From Rhyacichthys aspro (Eukaryota > Chordata > Actinopteri > Gobiiformes > Rhyacichthyidae): a stretch of DNA of 64,000 nucleotides. The DNA lies in assembly GCA_036850595.1 (NCBI GenBank), contig CM072153.1:13720169-13784168 (forward strand), given 5' to 3'. Position numbers and translations under genes: made by a program. This document shows positions 25,861 to 36,100 of this stretch, piece after piece; positions within the stretch are counted from its first letter, which is position 1; each line of letters starts with the position of its first letter. The notes beneath the pieces are model-generated. The model made no database searches. It had not been told where the DNA came from and saw nothing but the letters and a program-made list of their open reading frames with translations.

Positions 25861-26535
25861 ATGCCTCCGATGCATGTGTGAGAGTGTGTATTCTCTGCAG
25901 CTTGTTTGTACGTCACCTTTTCACACTTTTTCTTCACAGTTTGGTTGTTTACATATTCCAATAAACGTAGTGTCAGTGTTTTCACATTAACCACTGTCAC
26001 TGAAGGAGTCGGGCCATTCAACATCAGCTTTATATTGTGAACGGCCACACTAATGAAGCACAATAACCTGTGCAGTAAAACCACTCTGACTATCTCCTGA
26101 TATGTATGAACACAAATCCGGCAGACATCCTTTAGACTGTTGATTCAAGTTTAAACGCACAGGTCAAGGAAAACTGAGGCATTGAGGCTACATATGAGTT
26201 ATCCTGTCATTAGTAGGGAATTTTAACAAAGAAATTGTGTGACATACAATAAAAGAGTTTAATAAGAGACAGGCGTGTTGCTGATCTGTGTATTAGACAG
26301 GCCTTACTTACCAAATAATAATGATACAATACCTGCTATAATGTTTATTGCATATCTATATAGTGAAGTGTGATTGTATTTCCTTTAGATTGAAGTGTGC
26401 TGATTCACCCGAAGAAGATTTAGGACTGCGGCACACACAGCGTTAATAAAACATGAGTAAAGCAGGTGAGGTCAAACTGGGGGTCAGACTGTTGACCTGA
26501 GAGTGTTTGCAGAGTCGACACATGCCTCCACTGGG

Positions 26536-26559
26536 CACACACACACACACACACACACC
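26536..26559. repeat. (CA)12 microsatellite
   Basis: An uninterrupted CA run in the parva-tead1 spacer. Confidence 0.9.
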
Positions 26560-28722
26560 TAGTGCAGTGTTTTTGTGGAATGCATTAGGAGTCTAGCCCG
26601 TGGGTGTCATGTTACAGAAGGTGTCCCAGGCTCTGACCCTGCCATATCTGTGTTTGTTTTATGTCGCAACCCCTCCCTCTGGGGACAGGACCATCCTGCG
26701 GAGCCTGAGGGGTGAAACCTGAGATAGGCACGGCTGCCGAGTAAACAAGCACTCCTTTATGAGGCTCACACTTCTGAGAGAAGCACAAAGATTTACAGGT
26801 TAGGGCAGTGCCTGCTAAACTGGGGGTCCCATCAGGCCCTGGGGGATTCAGGGTGGTCCTGGAGGGTGTGACAAAAGCTGATTTTCACTGCTGGTTCATT
26901 TGAATTTGTAAAATGATTGTCAGGTCTGTAGTTTCAGCTCTCCACCCTCACAGTTAACCATGTATTTTCTCTCTATAGAATTAGGCTAGTTTCTATCCGT
27001 TAATAGCCATAGTCATTTTGACCATATGTCTTTGTTTGAAAAAATACTGTTGTTCTATATACGCACTAGGTTGTTGGTATTTAAATATTCACTGACTGCC
27101 TATTTGGTTTCAGTTTGTTAGCATAAGCAGACAGGCTAATAGTTTTACAGAGTTTTGCTTCTGTGTAGCACCTACTGTACTATAAATGTCACATTTAGGA
27201 AAAGAAACACTTTAGTTTACCAAAAATGAATTGACTGACTGAGACAGGCAAATAAAAAAGGAGGAGGAAACCTTATTTCATGTGCACCAGTGGCACTGCA
27301 TTAAGCCACCATCTTTACTTTTAGATTAATATTTTACACTTAATGACAATGTAGTTAAAGATTAAGCCAGTGGTCTCCATTAAATCAGGAGATGCTTACA
27401 TATGAATGTTCATCTGAAAACGACAAACTTTTTTATGCTGTATGTTTACACGTTTTTGAAAGTTGTCTGCAGAGTTGCCTTGTATTTTCATAATCTTGTA
27501 ATGACATTGTCAGCTCAATGCGCAAGCCCCTTTTCACCCTTTCACTCGTCAAGCTAGTGGGCTTTCCTACAACATGGGACACTTTCTGACCTGTTTGCTG
27601 TGTAGCCTGTTGAGCATAAATGAGGCCTATGTTTTTGAATTCAAACATTTCCTGGAAACCATGTGAATTTTAGATGTCAAAAGCTGTCCTGTAGTCCTGT
27701 GTGGTCTTAGAAACAGTGAGGAGAAGAGGGTCTCAATCCACAGCATGATGATCTGTTAACAGCACTACCAAATACTGATAACTCCTCTAAAGCTCTCACA
27801 TGCTTTCTTCTCAATAAATGTCCAAATCATTCAGGATCAGCCTGAAATCCAGTGAAGATAAAGCCCGAAAAAGTGAAACCAGATGTGGGTGTGCAAGCTG
27901 TTTTTCCTTCCTTCCTGTCGTATTAATCATGTGCGGAGCCCAGGGTTTATCCTGTATCCACATAAAGTGCTGCGTTATGTGGCTCTGCCAGTAGGCTGCT
28001 AATGTACACTTTAACTCTATGACACAGTTAGTCAAATGCAGAGCGATTTTCTTACGGTCTGAGCAGTGTAGTATTAAGTGGGGGTACAAGGTCAACAGTA
28101 TGTTTTCAGAAGTGTAGTCTAATTTTAAAATTGCGTTGAAAAGGATAAAAACACATACGCACATGTAATACAGCATGTTCATGTGAAGTACTCAAATGAG
28201 CCAGGTATTTTCCTACAAGATTTATTTTTATGCAGAAGTAGTGTGGATGCTAAAACATTAAACAAACACGTTAGTCTGTATATACCATGTGTAACCCTTT
28301 AAAGGCTTTCTGTCCCCATCTTATCAGTGAGAAAAAGTTAACTTAAGGTCTAATCTGACTGAGCGACCCCTGACCACCTGCCGTTTAGTTTTTCTTTATC
28401 TTCCTTTTTTTGTGAGCTGTGATTGGCTGAGAACTATACAGTCAAAAACCTTCCTCCCATATACAAACAAAGGAGTAAAAATGGTGGGTTACTTTTTCAT
28501 GGAAATCACTTTCTGTAACCTAATATAATACCATGCTTGTGGCCCATCTGACAGAGTGAGTTCCTCTTTCATTTTGACAGGTCTCTAAATATGCTTACTC
28601 TTTTGCACAATTAAAGACAAAACAAAAATCAGTGCAAATCTCTACTATACTATACTCAAACTAAAAAGTAGATCTGTTATGTTTTTAAAGCTTATATAGG
28701 GTCACATTAGACTTAATTGTGC

Positions 28723-28764
28723 GTGGATATACTTTGGGTAGTGAGCAGACCAAAGTATATCCAC
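28723..28764. repeat. Perfect 15-bp inverted repeat with 12-nt loop
   Basis: GTGGATATACTTTGG at 28723-28737 is mirrored exactly by CCAAAGTATATCCAC at 28750-28764. It lies about 0.5 kb upstream of the tead1 CpG-rich first exon. It may be a hairpin within a dispersed repeat, since the surrounding sequence resembles 30955-31110. Confidence 0.8.
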
Positions 28765-28797
28765 AAAGAAAGAAGAGTAACCTTTGCTTCCTATTAG

Positions 28798-29087
28798 AAC
28801 TGTGCAATTAATAAAATTTCCAATTTCAATTTTGGCTCCCAATGATCACAAAACATATGAAAAAACGATTATTAATTACGTTTTTATTTATTACTAGTTT
28901 TCCATGAGACATTGTTGATCTTATTTATCCCAATTATTATTTCTGTTTATTTTTTAAGCTATATATTTATACGTTTGAATATATTATTAATTTAAGGAGA
29001 ATTCATAGTTTTGCTCCATAAATCCAACATATTTCCAAAGTCAATGAGTAATCGTATAAAATAATCGTGATTTCATAATGACCAAAA
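28798..29087. mobile_element. Probable short non-autonomous element nested in an older repeat
   Basis: Sequence before this segment (AGTAACCTTTG...ATTAGAA) and after it (ATGCATATTACATGAATAACAGT) matches one continuous stretch near 31047-31100 (AGTAACCTTTGTATTAAGAA...ATGCATGTCACAGGAATAACAGT). The intervening 290 bases have no counterpart there. They start CTGTGCAATTAATAAAATTT and end with AATCGTGATTTCATAATGACC, AT-rich with AATCG motifs at both sides, as in common fish MITE-like repeats. Exact ends and target duplication are unclear. Confidence 0.5.
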
Positions 29088-29199
29088 CATGTCCTATGCA
29101 TATTACATGAATAACAGTGCACCCATATTAACAAAAACAAAACAAAAACCCTGAACTATCCCTTTAAATAGCCCTCCTCAGTACTTTTAACCCACTGAA

Positions 29200-29762
29200 G
29201 GCCTTGTGTTTGTTGTAAAAGTTCCAGATCCAGTCTCGGTGTGTGCGTGTTGCTGTGCGTTTGTGAACAACTTGTTGGATCGCGCCAGCTGCTCGTCTCC
29301 TGTTGCTCTCAGCGGAGTTTAGGCTGCACTCCTTTTTCTTTTGTTATCGAAAACGCACTGCTTACATACAGTCCGCCCCCTTCCCCCCTTCTCTCCTCTC
29401 CTCTCTCTTTTTTTTTTTTTTTTTCTTCCTCCACCCATCCTCCCATCTCCACCCCTCCCTCCCGGCGCTGCCTCCTCCATCCAGGGTGACGCCAGTGCCT
29501 CCTCTCACCCCGCCCCGCTTTCAACTCCACTCTGCGCCGCGTTCATTTCATTCCTGCTCCCATTCCGCGCATATTTCTCATCCTTGGACAGACTGCTGCG
29601 CATTCTACGCACTCGGCGACCCCCCCTCAGCCCTTTCCACCGGAGCCGAACCGAGGGCACCGCGCGGAGTTGACCCGGCTTTACCTTCCTCTACCGAACC
29701 GCGGAGGAAGGGAAGAAGAAAAAGTGCGAGGATACATCCGAAGAAGAGGCGCCTGAATCGAG
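29200..29762 (+). other. tead1: tead1 CpG-rich promoter region and noncoding first exon
   Basis: This is a GC- and CpG-rich block rising sharply from AT-rich flanks, with a long pyrimidine tract (29378-29430) and a consensus donor CGAG|GTAAGT at 29763. It precedes the coding exons by 10.6 kb, as the noncoding 5' exon of vertebrate TEAD1 genes does. The CpG-rich character continues to about 30310 within intron 1. The start site cannot be placed; it is probably between 29230 and 29600. Two CATTCC (MCAT, TEAD-binding core) motifs lie at 29549-29554 and 29561-29566. The 177-codon frame at 29303-29836 crosses the donor and is low-complexity, so I do not call it coding. Confidence 0.6.
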
Positions 29763-30484
29763 GTAAGTTCCCAAAGGAGGAGCCCCCCTTTCTGCCTGTA
29801 GCTTTCCAGTCTTTTCTTTTTTACGCTTGTTTTTAAGTGAAATTACAATCGTTGGAGCGATATCCACGGAGACATTTCCACTTCGGAGACGCGCACGGTG
29901 CTCAAACTCATCCAAACACTAGCTTATTAGCGGCTTTTCCCCCTTTCACTCCACTTCATCCCCCCTTTTCCTCCCGACAACAAACCCGACCCGTTTCTTC
30001 TTCTTCTTCTTTGACACAACTTCCCCCCGTCGCTTATTTGGAAAGAAACACAGCCCGTTTTCCACCATATTTGCCCCGGGAGACTTTGGTCGCCTCGTAC
30101 CGCCACAGAGAAGCGGGAAGCGGGGAGGACGGCGCCGGGAAGCCGCTTAAACAAAGCTGGGAGTGAATGGGGACTTGTTGCATGTCTCCCTCCACACAGG
30201 CCCCAGCAGGAGGACCAGGCCATAGACTCCCTTCGTGTGTTTACCCAGTGTCCACCGCGCCGGAGCCCCCCGACACAGATCTGGATTAGCCCCATCACAA
30301 ACACTTTCCCGGGTTAAATGCTACGCTAAGTTTGCTCTAATTTAAGCTAACCAAATCGGGGCTATGCTATTTAATACGACTTAGCTTAAAGTACTGCCTT
30401 TAAAGTTAGCTTTAGTCATGTTTTAAAAGTTAATGAGCATTAGCATGGGTCTGCAAAACTAAAATTTAAAGACTTATTGGAAGC

Positions 30485-30699
30485 AAAACAGTAGTTAAGC
30501 ATGATTAGATATGTAATTAACAATTAATTTATTAATAAACTTCATATATATCATTATACATGGGTTAATTGGTAAGACTAAAACATTTATAACTGTTTAT
30601 AAGGTAATGGTGATTATTAATGTTGGATTATTTTCTTTGTAAATAATGAATTAAGGATTAATTAAATTGTTACAAATGTTCATCTAATTCTTAATAGTG
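30485..30699 (+). mobile_element. Dispersed AT-rich repeat, copy 2
   Basis: Aligns with the reverse complement of 23629-23864 over nearly its full length, with shared words AAAACAGTAGTTAAG, TAATGGTGATTATTAATGTTG and TTTGTAAATAATGAATTAAGGA. It ends near CTTAATAGT and is followed by TTTTAAAGTGTTACC. It lies about 0.7 kb inside tead1 intron 1. Confidence 0.75.
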
Positions 30700-32183
30700 T
30701 GAGCTATTTTAAAGTGTTACCGACTTATTTTCTATGTTTACTCTCTTGTTGAATAAACACATTAATAGTCATCATTTAGCTCACACGTCAAGCACAAAAG
30801 ACTAACCTGATTCCCATTTCCACCCTGGCTTTATTATTTATTTATTAGATGGTTTCTATCATCTTCTAGCATTGGCTGTGTTTAGTAGTGACTTTATTTT
30901 GAATAGTTTTATCACTTCTGGACTATTTATGGTTATTTAACCCAGAGCTACACATCTACAACATACAAACTCAAAAGTCTATGGGGTCACATCAAACTTA
31001 ATGGCAGAACTACTGTAAATATTAAATTATCTTTGGATTCGGGAAGTAAAGTAACCTTTGTATTAAGAAATGCTTCCCATGCATGTCACAGGAATAACAG
31101 TACGCCTTTAGCATCTGTGTTGGTTGGTAGTGACTTTATTTTTAAGACTTTATCACAATCTGCACAATCACATCTGTGGTTATGTCTACACAGTGCCTTT
31201 AAATATTGATTAAAGGCCTGTTGTTGTTGTTGTTCATAAGGAGGCTTTCGTGGTGGACTACAGTGTAATTGTTGAGGAAATGATAGGCTATAGCATGAAC
31301 TCTTAACGCTGACAGTAATCCAGCTGTCAGATGAAAGACTCTATAGTTGGATATGGACCCGCTTTAATCAAATTGTCTACAGCGGGATATTTATGTTTGC
31401 TGTAGATAACACTACAGTATAGTCCACTGACCAAACAGTGTGAGATAAATACGTGGCCTTTAAGGGTCGGGGATGTCAGATGAAACAATCAATTTGACTT
31501 ATACAAGCAAGTGGTGGCTTTAGTCAGGTGTCAGATTGTGATGGTAAGAGGTACTTCTCCTTGTCAAAACAGTGTTATCATTTTGTCTTAAAAATCTGTG
31601 CAGAATTAATCATTATTTTATTTTATTTTGCATCAATAAAAATGGGAATACAGATTTTTATGTAGTTTTTTGGATTGGTATATTGTAAGAGTATAATGTT
31701 TTTGTTATTATGTGACTTTATTATGAAAAATGTCATCACCTGTGATTTACAAACCACTGCTTATTGTATATACATATTTCATAGTGTAACTTAATTAAGT
31801 GGCAGAGCTCAGTGGCATATTTTAATTTAAAACAAAAAGAAATTTTGTAGCTTTATGACCGCACCTATGATTATTTACTCAATGTGTTATAGGATTTATC
31901 AAAGATTTATTTTGCTAGACTTTTTACTGTAATTTGTAAGAACAGTACAGTGTTTTTATTGGTACAAATTACTTGTATTGACAGCTGTACACTCCTCGTC
32001 TGAAGCTATACTAGATTTAGTTTCACATAACCCTGAGGAGAGGGGTGTCAGGCTGGGTCTAGTCCTAGTGCACAAAGCTTTGTCAGGCCTTGGGCAAACA
32101 GCCTCCTCATGTCTCCAACCCCCTCCCTGCAGTCCGTTGACATCTGTTTGGAGTGCTGTTGCACCTGTAGGACCCAGCCACCA

Positions 32184-32187
32184 GTGT

Positions 32188-32224
<37 letters not shown>
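32184..32224. repeat. (GT)n microsatellite
   Basis: About 20 GT units with one A interruption near the 5' end, in tead1 intron 1. The paired long open frames on both strands here (around 31956-32519) are produced by this repeat and its flanks. Confidence 0.9.
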
Positions 32225-32225
<1 letters not shown>

Positions 32226-32998
32226 ACAGAGCGCGGAGGAAAAACCAAGGGAGGTGGAGAATGCAAATCCAGCCGTTTGTTCCGGGTCTAGAGTGGAGCA
32301 GACTGACGGACTAACGACCATTTGGTGTGTGTTTGTGTGTCCCGGCCCATTGTGGCAGCAGCAACAGGCGTCGGCGCTGAGGACCACCATATGGCCTGTG
32401 TGTGCTTTAGTCCAGGCGCGGTGTGCGTTCGCGGACCGCTGCAATGCTGTCACAATATGCTTTTCTGCCCGGGCTTTCATCTGTTGTCTCTCTTTTTTTT
32501 TTTTTTGACAAGAGCACACTCAATCCAGCACAGACTGTATCGAACGGGGATTAGGACAAACAAATGCCAGTGGTAATTTTCCCTCGTCTGATTTAGTCCT
32601 GTGTCCTTGTGCATGTTTAGAGGAAGCAACAGGTGATACCCACACTTTCCACAATTCTGTGTTTTTGCTTCAAATAAATTGGCATTTTAATTTGATCACG
32701 TTGTAAATATGTAAATAATTTTAGCATAGACTAAGTAAATGCTTTTTATCAAACTAGTCTAATACTAATACTATTTTACTAATAAATCACTGCATTTAAA
32801 ATAAAGTAATTGTTTCTAAAGTAGGAATTGTTCAGCATTGACTCTTTTCAGACATGAACATATTTAAAAAATATATATTAATATTAATCTGACGACTGTG
32901 GGTGGCTTCCTTATATTTCTCAGATGCAGGCTCAGCTGTTGGACCTTTGGGACCCCAGCCTGTGTGTAATGAAATGTAGGGGCCAGTCCATGTGTATG

Positions 32999-33160
32999 TG
33001 GGGGGATGGGGGCAGTGGAGTGGAGGCAGCTGAGTTTCAGGGTGTGGGGCAGGCCGCTGTGGGGTGGTTTGGGGTGGGGGGGTCTCCTGGCTTTGTTTTG
33101 GGACCGGGGGGAACAATAGGCGTCCTCCCGGGGTGGGGTGGGGTGGATGCGCAGGGGTCC
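32999..33160 (+). other. G-run cluster with quadruplex-forming potential
   Basis: The + (transcribed-sense) strand has many runs of four to seven G, e.g. GGGGTGGTTTGGGGTGGGGG at about 33061-33080 and GGGGTGGGGTGGGGTGG at about 33131-33147. Loops are one to seven bases. It is in tead1 intron 1, far from any exon. Ability to fold is inferred from the pattern only. Confidence 0.6.
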
Positions 33161-36100
33161 CTGGCTGGAGGAGACCGGTGGAGTCTGTGCTGGCTCGTTC
33201 TACTCAGGGCCTATTCTGCCGTCTGTCTGTGAGTCTCTTCGGGCGTCATGGTAACTCATTTGTTCAGTTTGTTGGATGGATCAAACCATGTCCAAAACTT
33301 CAAAATAAGCACAAAATAGCGTTATATCTATAAACAGGCGGGTGATTTTGGTGGGGTTTTTTTTAATTTTTTGAACAAAACTATCATTAGTCGGTGTCAA
33401 ATTCTAATGTCAGGCTGTAATTAGCCCAATAAAAAAGCAACTGGTTTCTGTCACTGTTATGAAATAAAATGTGCAAGTCAATTAACATATTAACTTAGTA
33501 ATTGTCTTGCATGACAAAATAACAACTTAGTATGTTGAAATAAAAAGCTGTGGTGTCAAAATATTGCCCTTGTAGTTCAAAATAATCAAGTATGTTAAAG
33601 GGTGTTTGTTGTCAGTATATAATTATATGATTTACTATTACCTATAGTACATATCTGTAAAGGTGTCTCATTGTGCCCCTCTTTATTCTGGATACATATC
33701 AGCATTTTCTTTTTCAACCATGAGAGGGAGAAACAACATCTATTTCGGCTTCTTACCTCGAGTTCAGAACCTATTTTGAAAAAGTGCTCCATTCATCCAT
33801 CATTTTGTCTCTCTTCAAACACACCTCACTCCAAACAACGAGCATTTCAGCAACAAAAACTGACACATTTTCATGCGATAGCTTAGGCTTAAAACAAGAA
33901 TGGCTAAGAGGTTGACATTTTATAGCAACATCGAGTAACGAATGAAAAAGGGCAATTGTGCTGAATGAAGTGTTACAGGCCTTAGTGTAAGTTATCTGGG
34001 TGCAGTGTACCTATCCAGCATGATAAGAGGCAGCCAACAAAAAGCGTGACATAATTGGATAAAGCGTTGTGACTAATGCTCCATGGGAAGTCTGAGTAAA
34101 GCCTATGTTTCCTGGCCCCAGCAGGAAGTCTGGATTTCAACTACTTCTTGCTTACTTTCCCGAGCCGAGGAGTTGACATGATAAACACCGAGCTGTGGAG
34201 GCTGCCCTTTGACCCCCACTACCCCACTCTCAATCCAAACCCTGTCCCACATAAACCTCATAGTGATTACTCCTGGCCTTTGTTCTGTCTTCAAGCACTT
34301 AGCGAAGAGACCCATGTATTATTCACAAACGGCAAACAAACGCCTGTGTTTTCTGACTGAATACACTAGTATAATATAACCAGCTAATTTCTTCTTAACT
34401 ATAATAGAATATGCAAATTTCTAACCTAGGAGACGAATTACCCAAGGGACCTGGTGTCAGTGGTTTGTTAAATGTCTGAGTAAGATAAGATAAGAACCTT
34501 TTTTTTTTGTCCTCACACATCCAACCCAACATAATGGTTTATGCTAACAAACAAGGACTCAGATTCAGGTATATGAACACAATGTAATGAGAGTTTAAGT
34601 GTTTTGCTTCACAAGGACATCTTTTTCTGATTCGCTTGCTACCCTTTCACCTGCATTTGTCTAAATAAAGCAATGCCCAAGTTTTAATGGAGTCCAGATA
34701 GAACCTGTGCTCAGGGGCTAATTAATTGATATGAGCGGCGTGGACACGGCTCTGTCTGTGGAGATGGGCTGTAATTGTAGCAGGGGATGGAGAAACAGAG
34801 TTCAGTGTTCTTTTTCTAATTTACTTTTTTTTTTTTTATCAGACTGCCATGTTATGCTTCTATATTAACTGTTAAAGAACAAACACACAGACTGCTTTTG
34901 TATTTTTGTTAGAAGACAAGATTTTAAAAGAAGTTTACAGACTGAGACCAAGCTAAATTTCAATTTAAACAATTTGACAAATCCCCTTTCAGGCTAAAAG
35001 CAAACTTGGTGAAGGTGGGGAGGGAGACTGTTAAATTATAAATTATGAATCCTTAGTATGACCAAGTAAAAATGCCTTTAATTCCAAGTCAACATAGAAT
35101 TGTTTGAAAGTGGTCTCCTATTCGTCTTTTTCATCTAGTCTTTTTGTTTTAGTGAGCTGCTACCTCACAGAGAACATTTCTTATGAACATTGTGCCTGAA
35201 GGAGGAGCGGCAATGAGATTTTGTGAGGTCACAAATGACTCCAGCCAAGACCACAACCTAATTGGTCCATGTTTGAAATAATTTGTATTTTGATCTAAAA
35301 CAATTGGTTTATAAAAAAGAGCCAAATAGAAGGCATTTAAGACCAGTTCAAAGCTAGGACTAGTCTCTGGTACGACAGGACCTGAAATAGTGTTCTTTAT
35401 CCTAAAAGCGAGGGCTAAAATGTCCCTCCAAGTCAGATGAATACAAAGACACAATCCACTGAGGCTGGTGCTCACATTGCTCCTGACTTTACACCTATTA
35501 AATGGTGTTAGTATTGCTGTAACCTTCACAGGCCTCTGTTTTTATCTGAACTCATATTCTCAATGTGTTGGACAGTCTCAGAGCAATAGAACCCCATAAA
35601 GAGACCCCATAATGCCTCAGATGGACTCAGCAGAACCAGTGGAAGAATAGAACCTGGTGAGATGAGCTGCTAGCCAAACCCTTTACCGTCAGATCTGCAG
35701 GAGGAAATAAGCACTTCACTGTATCAGTGTGCAATCTGTGACCAATTACCAAGTGTGTGCATAAATGGTAATGCTTCTAAGGAAGAGATGGGGAAATAAT
35801 GAGCAGAGCATGTTGTGAATTATAGCCTCTTCACCACTCTGTCCTCCCCAAGTGTGTGCAACTGTGTGTTGGATTAGAGTAGAAAGAATGAAAAAAGCAT
35901 GCCTGGTTTCTTTCCACAATGATGCTTTTTACTCATTTTCATGAATATCCATCTTTGTTTGACAAACATCTTTAAAAAATCAGGTCTGAATTTTCATAAA
36001 GGTGATGATTTTTCTCAGCATAATGAACAATAATGAAATGGGTAATGGATTAATTGAAATCATGTCCACGTGAACATAATGAATGCACATATATGCCTCA

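Larger units (their letters stand above)
21956..29200. other. parva-tead1 intergenic spacer
   Basis: About 7.2 kb with no supportable gene. It holds a dispersed repeat copy at 23629-23864, a LINE-type tail at about 25700-25860, a CA microsatellite at 26536-26559, a small perfect hairpin at 28723-28764 and a nested repeat near 28640-29130 (separate entries). The stretch 22400-22850 and parts of 26400-28200 are unique and of balanced composition, so they could hold tead1 or parva enhancers, but nothing in the sequence alone proves it. Confidence 0.7.

Noticed and set aside
29303..29836. 177-aa frame in the tead1 5' exon region
   Set aside because: Pro/Ser/Phe low-complexity product of a pyrimidine tract that runs through a consensus splice donor at 29763. 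It is best explained as 5' UTR.
31956..32519. Long open frames on both strands (187 aa on -, 176 aa on +)
   Set aside because: They overlap each other and are created by the GT/CA microsatellite, which gives Val-Cys or Thr-His repeats. They show no domain and lie inside tead1 intron 1.
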